In this document: one piece after another, positions 44,478 to 54,767 of the stretch
Position numbering within the stretch: the stretch's first letter is position 1
Layout of the letters: each line of letters opens with the position of its first letter
NCBI GenBank assembly: GCA_948470475.1
Contig: OX419345.1
Span: 5,139,533 to 5,203,532, forward strand
Direction of reading: 5' to 3'
Origin: Galaxea fascicularis
Taxonomy: Eukaryota > Cnidaria > Anthozoa > Scleractinia > Euphylliidae
Length of the DNA stretch: 64,000 bases
Notes under the pieces: model-generated
What the model saw: the letters and a program-made list of their open reading frames with translations, nothing else
Database searches by the model: none
Told to the model about the DNA's origin: nothing
Program-made: the position numbers and the translations under genes

Positions 44478-45939
44478 GGAAATTAATGACTATCAAAAGA
44501 CCACAGGAAAACTACTTCACGCATTGAGGGCAAATAATTTAATTCCTCACTTGTAAATATAGGAATTGTTTGAACTTAAATCGAATTTCCTCTATATTTG
44601 TCTCTGGGTAATAGAACTCTTGAGGAAAATACAAATAATCGTATCATCTTCTACATTTATCAAAATGTACACAATGCTTGCATGCGGAATGGCTTTTCCA
44701 CGAGAAAATATCCTACATCAAAATTTGTTCATAATCTATTAATGGTGCGCGAAGACACAGGCGAACGTAAGGCACAATTGATACATGATTAAACCGTTTT
44801 TCACCTTCTTTTAAGGTGGGTTCCTGTGCATGAAAGATCAGAAACCGTAAGCAGGCTAACAATCTTAGGAGGCGGATGTACACAGGCTAACAAATCTGAA
44901 TTTGGAAACGCAACCACGAAAACTTTCTCATTTGAATGGTGAGGCATCAACGTGTCTTCCCAATTACAGACACCTTCTGAGGCACAACAGCTGGCAACAG
45001 GCGTTCATGCTTAAAGATTCGACTCAAAACTCAGAATCACTCGGTTCCAGACCTTGGCATAAACTCAACACTGTTGAAAAGTATCTGCTTGAAAAAGATG
45101 AATTACTGCTGATTCACCAAAACCTTTACTTTCCACTATTCATCACCTTTTCCTGTGCCTTAAGTCATATAAAACGGGAGAGTGCGGTCGGTTGAGATGT
45201 TGTGGTCGGAGGAAACAACTGTTCATTTTCGGCAAACCTTAGGTGAATTACCCGACGTTTCTGGCCATCATATGCTGGTCAAAAATGGCGCGATAATAAA
45301 CAGTATGTTCGTGACTGGCTCACGGAAGCTACCGAAGGGTTCCGATTGTTATCCTACTTGCAAGAGCAAGATCCCTATGAAAGTCGTGACGTCACTGTCG
45401 TCATCAGGATTTGTCGCATTCGTACTGTAAGCGACGACACTGCCGAAAAACGGGAGCCCCTCAACCGTTCTTAACTATTAAAACATAACTAAAACGCTGG
45501 AATTTTGTCTCCATGGTAGAAACACCCGTTAAGACAACAATATGTACAAGTGTAAGAAGTAGCTTTTTCATACAAAAGACTTAAAAATAGTCTTTCACTG
45601 TATGGCATGCCGAGATTAGTTAATGAAAATTGACCAGGCGAACCAGTTTGCGTATTTTGTGCTCAAAAACCACGAATTTGCCTGGATTACTTGCCGCGTC
45701 CAAAGCAGCTGAATAAGTTATTAATTGGATTCGAGGCTATCTGCGCGGTTTCCACTGAAGAAATCTGAAACACAACCTTATGTGGGCAGCAGTCACAACC
45801 AGCCCAACTAACCAACAAAAACTCGAAGTAAAACAATATCATTTTCTTCAAGAAAACCACAAACCACGATTTTTTCCCGTTTGGAAGCAGATAACATACA
45901 CGAAAGAGATTTAGCATCACGTTTACGGCAAACGTCGGG

Positions 45940-45945
45940 TTTATT
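45940..45945 (-). terminator. Candidate poly(A) signal AATAAA of the AUTS2-like gene
   Basis: AATAAA on the minus strand lies about 390 bp after the stop codon. A nearer non-canonical ATTAAA lies at 46227-46232, about 105 bp after the stop. Which is used cannot be told without transcripts. Confidence 0.35.
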
Positions 45946-46336
45946 TACACATTTTCTAAGTAGAAAAAAAAAACAAACAGGCGAAGTGATTCTTGGGCTT
46001 GGGGCTTAGCAAGACTGCTCATTTACACCAAGAAAAAGTTGACACTTAACAGGAAACAGCCACTGCAACTTCGTATTTTGCCGTTTGCCGTTAAGCGGGA
46101 TCCTAAATCTCTCTATAGTTAATATAAATCCAAAGCAAATACGTGATTAAATTCGCAGCACAGTCAATCGAAAACCGCGCGAATGGCACAGAAAGAAAGC
46201 AGGTTTTGCTGAACCAATAAGCATAATTTAATATAACAATACCTATTCCGAGAAAATCGTTCGTAATGTAGAGATCTTTAAGCTTACACCAACTTCCAAG
46301 TATGGCAAATTTATGTACATTGCAGACTGTCGTCAT

Positions 46337-47586
46337 CTATGGCCTTCCTTCGGGTGCAGCCAATAGCATGTCTGCATTTCGCGCATGCTCAGTAACAGGA
46401 TCGCCTGGGCTTCGACTCCGCGGTCCCAAACCAGGCAGCGGTAATCCCAGCATTCCTCGCGGGGGAAGAAATCCCGGTATGCCCGGTGGATGTGTAACCG
46501 CTGACATGGCGGCTCCACTGAAGAAGGGATGGCTCCCTAAAGATGCTCCAGGGGCAAAGATGGAAGGTGGGCCAATGTGAGGATGGGTGTGGCTGTGGGG
46601 GAGTGAGTACGGGTGTGGATGAACGTGGGGAGGGGGATATCCACCGATACGATGCGCCACCGGTGGTCGGGCCGCCAACCGAGCAAGGTCGAAGTGTTCC
46701 CGAGGCCTGTCTCTATCGTCGTAAATGTTCCGTTTATCCACGAAGGTAGGTATGATGCCGTGTGAATGGCCGAAGGGACCGCTATGTCTGTCACTCGATA
46801 ATATAACAAGTTCGTGATCGTCCGCCGTCCGCCTGTCCCCAGGTAGCTTGGGTATCTCGTCCCTCCGCCCGCCGGAAATAAGACTTGGCACGGAAGTGGA
46901 CGGACTGCGTTCGAAAGAGCTCCGGATTTCCTGTGAAGATGATGACGTTTCCGGTTTCGGATCCGTACTGGTCAAACTAGCGATATTAAAACCAGTAGAG
47001 TGGGTGGGTCTGATGGGAGATCTTCGGCCCTCACGGTCCATCGGTTTATCCCTTTCACGTCGTTTCTCACTTTCTTCATCGGATATATGAACGGTACTCC
47101 GTTCCCGCTCGGGCGGTTTACTTGTCAGAAGGTTGACTCTATGGGGTGAATCAACCCTTCCTCGCTCCTTATCTCGATCCTGGTCACGCTCCTTACTTCT
47201 GTCCCTGTCAATCTCGCGCTCGAAGTCACGTTCACGCTCCCTTTCGCGTTCCCTTCCACGTTCTTGCTCTCGCTCTTTCTCTCGCTCCGATTCACGGCTC
47301 AACCAACTTGATCCACGTCCCCAGTCACGATTTAAACCATGTGCGCCCCCGTAGCTTGATCCCAAACCTAAAGAACTGCTCAGGCTACCACTTAGACCGC
47401 TGCTCGCGGTGCTCCGGAAGGGACTGGAGATAGACCCTCCAAGACTAGATCTCAGTCCTCCGACTGGACTGCTGCTAATTGCCATCATGCTCGGTGGGGT
47501 GCCAATGGAACCTCCCCCAAAGGGTGCGAGATTGTGACTGGAATTGTGGCCTGCCGGAATAGGAGCTCCTGGCAAGAACGGACCAG
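46337..47586 (-). CDS. AUTS2: AUTS2-like last exon: Arg/Glu/Asp repeat, His/Pro-rich C-terminus and stop
   Basis: The exon has 415 codons plus TAG at 46337-46339. It begins AGPFLPGAPIPAGHNSSHNL, then Ser/Gly-rich sequence. A charged repeat follows (SEREKEREQERGRERERERE and onward) of RE/RD dipeptides, as in AUTS2 and FBRSL1. Next come RSPIRPTHSTGFNIASL, then EHFDLARLAARPPVAHRIGG, a His/Pro stretch (HVHPHPYSLPHSHTHPH) and LLAAPEGRP. Most of it is predicted disordered by composition. The acceptor is TTCCACAG at 47587. Confidence 0.9.
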
Positions 47587-47799
47587 CTGTGGAAGAAATG
47601 CGTTTCAAATTAGGACCCAAATAAAAGCAGTTGGAAAGAAATTTTGATCTAAAGACAAGACTGACCGTTTACTCAAAGAATATTTTTTTTGAGGAGGTGA
47701 GAGTTAAATACGGCAATTTAAAGCGCCAGAGACAGCTGTTTTTAGTTAACTGTAAGTTGAAACGGTTTTCAATTGACTGTCTTAAATTGTGCATACTTT

Positions 47800-47990
47800 G
47801 GTTTCTTCTAATATGCTCTGTGATTGGCACACCCCTACTCTGCTTAAGAGAAACAAACCAAGACAACTCGTGACTTACATGCGCGCATTTTCTGCGCTTG
47901 GCGCCGGACACGAGCATTTGCTTCGAATAGTGATTGGTTTATCGCGCTGTTTGCGCTTGTAGTGACTCGCCAGTGCAATAACATAATACC
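47800..47990. repeat. Interspersed repeat related to 28640-28840
   Basis: It lies in the last AUTS2-like intron. It is co-linear with the myosin intron 8 copy over tgattgg, cgtgactta, cgcttggcgccgg, tttgcttcgaat, gtgattggtt and gctgtttgcgc. Termini and class are undefined. Confidence 0.6.
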
Positions 47991-48175
47991 TCGACTTTGG
48001 TATGTACGACATTGACTTGAAAACAGCGTTATTGCACATAAAAAATACTTCGAAGAGAACGCTACACGATCCACTATTTGTACAATACCAAAGTACGCCT
48101 ATATTTATATAGGACTATGTTCAGCCTGAAGTACACTAACACTAGATGTTCCTGAGTATAGAGCCGAAACGTTAC

Positions 48176-48344
48176 CTGTTGGCATAGGAGGAGCGGTTGC
48201 TGGACTCACGGATCCGGGTCCGTGAACGTGGAACGGTGAGTCTTGAGTACTGGGACGAGTGTGTAATGAGAGACAGCCGCCCGATCTGCTAATAGATACT
48301 TGCTCTGGTTTTACGTGAGGGTCTTTGTGCAATTCTGCTTGTAC
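48176..48344 (-). CDS. AUTS2: AUTS2-like exon following the conserved core
   Basis: The exon has 56 codons plus one base. It begins VQAELHKDPHVKPEQVSISR and ends SVSPATAPPMPT. In AUTS2 the QQK end of the core is likewise followed by a short basic DPHK segment. Acceptor is CGACTCAG and donor ACAG|GTAACG; the split codon with the last exon encodes Ala. Confidence 0.88.
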
Positions 48345-48853
48345 CTGAGTCGGAGAAAAACATTTTAGATGTTGCTATCAACTTGGGGTATTGTCAATTG
48401 AAGGGATGCAGGCGTGACTTTTGATGTAATGCGAAATTCTTCTTGAATTTCACAAGCGAATACCAGGTAATTTGTAAGGAGAATCTAGCAATGTATCAGA
48501 AGTCACTTAGAGCTTTTTTCCACGCACCCCTCAAATTGGACAACTGAAACTGAACTGTAGTTATACGATAGTTATACTTTCTTTCGGAATGAAATAGCAA
48601 TAACATTAAGTTGCCGCGAGGATTTGCTGAGAATCAAAGAAAAAAAAAGGTTTTCAGCGCATCGTCTTTCCTCTCCAGAAAACGGTTTGCCATGAAATGC
48701 CAAATAAAATTGTGTTCAAAGATAAGCACGGGATCAAAGAAAATTTCGGGCTTATTCGAACTGAAAAACCAGCACATTGTAACGCCCAATGGCAACTTTG
48801 CCTTTCAGGCCACTCCAAACAACTCGCATTTGGGCAACGCTTTACACACTCTA

Positions 48854-48985
<132 letters not shown>

Positions 48986-49267
48986 CTAAGAAGAAAAAGA
49001 ATCATTTTCTATGTCTCTAGCATTAAGAATTGTTTACGTCCTACGTTTTTGCCTGCGGAAGCCACTGTACATTTGGCGTACACGTTTTCAAGCGCTTGCT
49101 TGCATGCGGATGTTAACACGACCTTTTCCGCACTATTTAGGTTACCACTTTTTTTTCCGCCTTTTTTTCGAGCAGCGTGAATATTTTGAAGTGTTTAGGA
49201 TAAAAGGCAAATTGAATGAAGAACGGCTCCTATCTAAGGCAGAAACACACCAGAATAAAAACAGTAC

Positions 49268-49336
49268 CTTTTGTATGAGTGGGGGAGGCACTGGTGAATG
49301 GGGAGCAAAATACGAAGCAACAGGAGAAACTCCAAG
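49268..49336 (-). CDS. AUTS2: AUTS2-like exon before the core
   Basis: The exon has 23 codons in phase 0: LGVSPVASYFAPHSPVPPPL then IQK. It is Pro-rich, like the segment preceding the core in AUTS2 (ending LLQKDPRL). Acceptor is TTTGGCAG and donor AAAAG|GTACTG. Confidence 0.85.
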
Positions 49337-49790
49337 CTGCCAAAACAGAAAAAAAAAAACAGACTTAATCTCAGGAAATTTCAAGATCTGAAAATACAAA
49401 GAGTTCTGAAAATTCTGGTCAACTTTAGTTTTAAGTGATCGTGTTAATGGAGTCAACGCACAAAAATGGCCCAAAATCACAATAAGCATCGCTTATTCTT
49501 TTGTTTTCGTATTGAGAGGTCCTTCAGTTTCAAATCGCATTAAAACAGTGCGAAATCTCAAGTATGCACGTACGCCCCTACATTGTGTTCTACGAAAGTA
49601 CCGCACTTATCACTGGTCCATTTGGAGTTCACAACAAAGTTTTAAGTTTCCAACTGCGAACATAGCGACCGAATTTCCTCTGACTTTCAAACGTTGATGT
49701 TATGAAGAGCCAACTCAAACGAAACCAGCAAATGGTAACCTTTCAGACGTTAAAACCCAATGGACTATTCGGCCGTTCTCTCCCTTTGCC

Positions 49791-49858
49791 AACCCTCCCC
49801 TCCCCTCCCCTCCCCTGTTATGTCCTGCCCTGACCTGACCACCCCTCCCCCTTCCTTT
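49791..49858. repeat. CCCCT-rich tandem tract
   Basis: Tandem ctccc/cccct units give a strand-asymmetric C-rich tract that degenerates to the right. Confidence 0.85.
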
Positions 49859-50073
49859 CCTTAACGTTTACTACCTTAAGGTACCTCTTGTTGTCAAGAC
49901 GTTCTTTATGCTTCACAAGCAATCAACACACCCCTAGATGTATGATTAAAGCTTTGGTGCCCCTAAGTGAATTTTTATTAGCTACAAACACGCCGCCTCC
50001 GGCTTCGGCAGACAAAGCGAACTTCGGCCATGATAATATCGCTGTCATGCTCAACCTCATCGATAACTGTCAA

Positions 50074-50094
50074 TGTGTGTGTGTGTGTGTGTGT
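50074..50094. repeat. (GT)n microsatellite
   Basis: A pure run of about ten GT units. Confidence 0.9.
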
Positions 50095-50551
50095 TGCCCG
50101 AGGATTAACAAACCATTTCACCGACCCTTCTTCCCTTTACGTTGTAAAGTCATCCAAGCATACCCAGTGTTCTCCTTTTCAGGCGGTAACCGATAAAATT
50201 TACCGCCTGTAATACCACTTATTATCGCTTGAAGTTAGCCAGGATGGAGCCAAATTCTATTCCATGTAATGTACTAATCAAACATGATGAACATGGCAGC
50301 GATTGCTTTACTGGTTTGAAAACCTCTTTTACCTGTTCTGCTGAAAACAAGGGAGAACACTGCATACCCTGGCTGGAAGCAGACCAGTTGGTTACCATGC
50401 ATGTGTTGCTAAGAACTTGAACTGCAGACTACTAGCAAACAACCCCAGCAAGTAATCAGCGCGGAAATTGAACCTGTAATCTCCATATTACAAGTCTGCT
50501 ACCCTGACCACTCCACCAACCAGCCTCAAACGATAAAACAACACAACTCAC

Positions 50552-50757
50552 CACAGACTGAGGTGCTGGTGGAGCTGACAGCGGAGCACCATTGCTGTGG
50601 AAGTGCTGGTGTTGATGTTGATGCTGGTGAAGATGTTGATGATGATGCTGATGACTCTCATAATGCATAAGCTGCGACGCACTCAAACCTGGAGGAACTC
50701 TTTCCGCGTGTGACTGAAGAAAGCGATTGTTCAGTTCATGGCGAAGGAATTCAGGAC
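50552..50757 (-). CDS. AUTS2: AUTS2-like exon with LRHELNNRFL motif and His-Gln repeat
   Basis: It begins (S)PEFLRHELNNRFLQSHAERV and continues PPGLSASQLMHYESHQHHHQ, then HLHQHQHQHQHFH and APPAPQSV. AUTS2 has DILRQELNTRFLASQ, then PPPYLRTEF and HQHQHQHTHQHTHQ in the same order. His repeats of this kind target proteins to nuclear speckles in vertebrates. I chose acceptor CACCCAG at 50758 because it keeps the ELNNRFL motif and fits the phase of the preceding exon; an alternative TTCTTCAG at 50714 breaks the frame. Confidence 0.93.
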
Positions 50758-51230
50758 CTGGGTGATCAAGTTTTATGTTCCATAAGAAATGAGGGTTGAG
50801 TTATCCAAATAGAAAACTAATTACTGTAGTTAAAACGAAATTAAGTGCAGACCAACATTACCAAATCCTTGTGCAGCGTGGTTGTAACTTGTGAGTCTGT
50901 GGGTAAAAACCTAGACTGTGACAATCAAATGAGGGCTACTGAACTGCGCGTTCCTGTAGTACTTTAAAAGAGGTGATTAAGTCTGTGGAGGGAAACTGAA
51001 GAACTGTTCTGAAGTTCATTAAGGGATTAGTTTGGTACTCAAAGGAAACAAGCAGTTTTCCTAATCTAACTAGTGCAAGGTGCAAGAGCTGCCTAATTCT
51101 CAATTTAGGTGCTCGACCCAGAGCAAGCTTCCATAGCTTCACCCACCCCTCCACAGTTGAATTTACTGTGAGCCCCAAGAGGGGTGGTGTGAGGTTATGT
51201 AGAGCCCCCATCTGAATCATAAAGAATTAC

Positions 51231-51460
51231 TTGGATAAGGAAAAGGTGACTCGCCAGCCGGTCCATGGGGGTACCCCAGGGCACCCGGGTGAGGGTGGAA
51301 TGGGGGGAAGTGTGGGAAGAGACTGCTGCTGTGATGCCTGTGGCCAAAGGTTGGCGTCATGGGGTGGCTCATGGTTGTGGAGGTACTCAATGCGAGATGG
51401 AGGCTTGTAGATGTGCTTGAGCAGCGGCTGCTGGGCCGCTGAGTTGTTGCCGTGGTTGAA
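51231..51460 (-). CDS. AUTS2: AUTS2-like exon, Ser/Thr/His/Pro-rich
   Basis: It begins with a split Ser, then STTATTQRPSSRCSSTSTSL, and ends SSLFPHFPPFHPHPGALGYP then HGPAGESPFPYP. Two frames are open across it; the one given is set by the phases of both neighbouring exons. Composition matches the Pro/Ser/His-rich centre of AUTS2. Splice sites are CTTTCAG| and CCAA|GTAATT. Confidence 0.85.
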
Positions 51461-52696
51461 CTGAAAGACGATTAAGACAGTGATGTCAACAATTTGATCA
51501 GATACAAGAAGATTAGACAGCTAAATTTCAGATCCGATTAGAACTTCAACAAAGATACCCGTGTCCCTTTCCAGGCCCAAGGTGAATGGCAAAATTCGTA
51601 ACTTACTGAGATTCTCGGGAAACAAAATTCACTATTCCCCAAGGGACCAATCGCCAAGTGATTTGTTATATAGCAAAACAAATGGATCAAACCGGTGGAA
51701 AACAAAAACAAAAGCAAATTTTGAAAAACGCGCTGAGATTTCAGCGACAACATCAGGTGAACTTCAACTGCACGCTCTGATCACGTGCAACAGCGGTCAA
51801 CATTTCGCGGGTAACAGCGAACTGTTTCCCGTTTGACGTCATAGTTTTCGCATTGTTGCCCGCTCATGACATTTGGCGGTAAAGTTTCATTGTTAGATGT
51901 CATGTGATCATGAACTAGCCAATGAATGGGCGCGCTGTGGCGGGAAAAACGCCAGCTATATACCAATGTTGAATAAATCACATACCATTCATTTTCTAAA
52001 CTAGAAATCTAAATTTACCATCTCACTCACTACAATAATTGGCTGTTATGTTGCAGTGACATCCATTTTAAGAGAGAAACAGTGAGACTAAAGCTTCTTT
52101 GGGCTACAGAAACCAAGTTAAGAGCTGTTTGGATGTGGTGCACAAAAAAATCCGGACAAAAAACGATGGGGAATAAGTTGTGAACCCACTTAAAAAAAGG
52201 AAGGAAATGAAGAAATTCCTAACCTTTTTCATGCACAGTATGCTCACAATTTCTTAAAATGTATTTCTAAAGTGGAAGGTAGCATGACAAAAAGCATGTT
52301 ATCTTGAGCTAAAATGACAGTAATAGCATTGTGGTTTACTGTTAAAGAAGCGATGTTCTCACCATCGAGTTTGGACACCCATCGACTTATACAAAATTGA
52401 GCTTGGTGCATTTGGTAATTCAGATTTTCAGATTTTTTATTGTTCTGCACTATTTACACCTAAAGTAACAGATTTCTTGAGAGATCCCCGTAAGGTAAGG
52501 CCGTAAGGCTCCCACATAATTCATCACACTGCTACCTATCTGGCCCAGTACATGTAGTTCAAAGAGCAGATAACTCTAAGCAGTGGATAACTGGCTATCT
52601 GGCAGATAAAGTGTATCAGTTGCCATACATTTTACTGTATCTGCTGGAAAAAGTTATCCACTCTTTGAACAACTGATGCCAACTCTAGATTCCTAC
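51461..52696. other. AUTS2-like intron (1.2 kb)
   Basis: AT-rich, with no element or exon that I can support. Confidence 0.45.
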
Positions 52697-52799
52697 CTTG
52701 TCCATTCTGTTTTTGGTGTAACCTTCTCAGCTTCTTTTTCAGAAGTATCAGTGGAACTCTCTTTGGAAGTAACCGTAACTTTTGTACTCAATAGTGTAC
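52697..52799 (-). CDS. AUTS2: AUTS2-like exon, Ser/Thr/Lys/Glu-rich
   Basis: It reads TLLSTKVTVTSKESSTDTSE then KEAEKVTPKTEWT. Only one of three frames is open, and it fits the phases of both neighbours. The sequence is not conserved enough to align, but its place after the DTESE motif matches the family. Confidence 0.82.
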
Positions 52800-54721
52800 C
52801 TGTTAGAACAATATTAAGATCCATTATCAGATGCCGCAAGTAAGGATGATTCCAGTCTATAGTTACTGCATAACTGCTGCTAGCAATATTTCTATACAAG
52901 AGGCCCTGTAAGCAGTAACCTTCATAACATCCCCAGTGTTCCAGATAAGCAGCGGGTCTCGGGTCAAAAACCCGAGAAATCTGGCTCCCTGACCCGACAC
53001 ACAGAGTTGTTAAGTAAGAAAATTAGGGAAGACCCGTGTCTTATGACCCCTTAAAAATTTTCCGTGACTCCCTAACTCTGAAAGTTAACTGGAACAATGC
53101 ATCCCATTCACCAGAGTAATAAGAGCTTCTGGGTTTTCATTGACATTGTAGTGAATTATGTTTCATTATTGTTTCATTGTGAATTATGTTATGTTTTCAT
53201 GGACTTCGGTTTTCCTTGAATCCAAACTAATTTAGTTGGAGCAGAAGAATGCAGAACAGACAGAAAATTCCCAGAAAGTTATTTACATGTTGGCAAAGAC
53301 TGCCTGTCCCTCCTGGGGCCGAAAATGGATTTATAAGAAGAGAGTTCAAATAAACGACTGCTGACTGTGGGAGTATCTGGGGGGGTCTTAACTCACAGGT
53401 ACAATCTGAGCCTCCTTTTTGGTCACCAACCACACCCATCTCCAAACAGAGTAAATGAATGGAGATCTCAAAATTAACACAAGCTCCACCCTTTCCAAAA
53501 ATGGTCCAGTCACCAAAATCCTTCTGGCAACAAAAGCTCCCAAAAAGTAGTATACAGTGTACGTGCAAGCCTGCAAATAACGGTCGGTTATCAGAAAAAT
53601 GGCTGGTAAATTTTGGGTTTTGACCAGCGAAAGCTTAGCCTGGTCACTCTGACCAGGGATTTCTGACCAGACTCTTCCCTTGCCCGGCCAAAACTTCACC
53701 CTGGTCTAACAAATGACTTGCTTATGGACAGCAATTTTTTGCAGGCTTCACATGTGACAATTGTTAGTGTTGTCTACAATGTATATTTGGCTGCCATTTT
53801 GGTGGTTCAACTGAGTACATAATAAAGTTCAAGTTTAAAGTTCAAGTTTATTAAAGACTTAAAAAACATACAGAGAAAAAAGATACACACTGCTCGCAGT
53901 TAGCAACAGCTATTCGAGGCGAGCAGTGGATTTGACGCATAACAAATAATTTACAACAATTCAAACTTACAAGACAAAACAAGCCCCTAGGAACTTTCAT
54001 TAGGAGCAGGTGGTCTCTCACCATTTCAGTAAATTTGGCCTTCATAACAAACATTAACATAATGATTTATACAGCAGTCTTGTTTTTCAGACTGATCAGA
54101 AGTTTCCATGGCAAACACATTTCAATGCAGGTTTGTCAAAAAGATTTTAAGTAGGAGAATCTAGGAAAGTATACAGCACTTGGGGTAAGAACACCATTTT
54201 CCCATTACATTTTCTCCTTTTTCCCACCAAATTATGACTGGTGATATTGCCAGTCGCCAGTACTTTTTAAAACACAGCAACATAAGTGTAACAATTGTGA
54301 GAAAGAGAAATCAGTTCAACTCTGAACTGAACAGAGTTGACAACCTTCTTCATAGAAGCAAGAACAAGGCTCATTTCTTGAGAAAGATGGCAGCCTAACA
54401 GTCATTCACAAAAATATGACAATGCAATTTGCCATTCCAATTCAGCTGTCATTTATGAATATTCCATGCATATAAAGCAGGTTTTCTGCCTATTAATAAT
54501 GCCAAGGGAATCAAGTATGAACTTTGCTTAAATTATTCAAAGTGGTGGGTGGAATATTCTTCATCCATTGATGGGATTTCCAGTAAAATGGAAACAAAAC
54601 CTCAAAAAATATGTGTGTGTGTGGGGGGGGGGGGGGGGGAGAGCATTGTCTATAGGAGAACCTTTAAGGGAAACACTGTGGTAAGACTCGAATAATCATA
54701 AATCCATCAATGAACACATAC
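52800..54721. other. AUTS2-like intron (1.9 kb)
   Basis: It carries short inverted words near 52950-53110 (gggtctcgggtc.../gacccgtgtc) and 53600-53705 (gaccag-type repeats), and a GT/G run at 54612-54639. None has definable ends. Confidence 0.45.
54612..54639. repeat. (GT)n followed by a G16 run
   Basis: Five GT units then about 16 consecutive G. On the transcribed strand this is C-rich; on the plus strand the G run could form a quadruplex. Confidence 0.9.
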
Positions 54722-54767
54722 TGTTTGAAGCAGATGTTGCTGCTGCTGCAGACTCATTCTCTGACAT
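54722..54767 (-). CDS. AUTS2: AUTS2-like 46-bp exon
   Basis: It encodes MSENESAAAATSASN plus one base. It directly follows the GYWCDTESEGER exons and matches ASDASSEKLFN of AUTS2 in position and type. Splice sites are GGTTGCAG| and AACA|GTATGT. Confidence 0.84.

Larger units (their letters stand above)
40133..46336. other. Intergenic region between the myosin start and the AUTS2-like gene's 3' end
   Basis: The 6.2 kb hold the putative myosin 5' UTR and promoter on the right of 40132, inverted-repeat elements (41664-41734, 41789-42415, 43929-44284, 44390-44477), a LINE relic (42419-42895) and a SINE cluster (43083-43540). The AUTS2-like 3' UTR lies at the far end. I found no further gene; open frames of 60-100 codons here have no recognisable domains. 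Confidence 0.6.
49337..50551. other. AUTS2-like intron (1.2 kb) with simple repeats
   Basis: It holds a CCCCT-type pyrimidine tract at 49791-49858 and a (GT)n run at 50074-50094. No exon or transposon ends were found. Confidence 0.55.

Noticed and set aside
46302..47433. Plus-strand open frames of 60-95 codons opposite the AUTS2-like last exon
   Set aside because: They are antisense shadows of a GC-rich, repeat-coded exon and have repetitive Ser/Arg translations with no independent support.
50936..51220. 94-codon minus-strand frame in an AUTS2-like intron
   Set aside because: The flanking exons join in phase without it, and its translation matches no family that I recognise.
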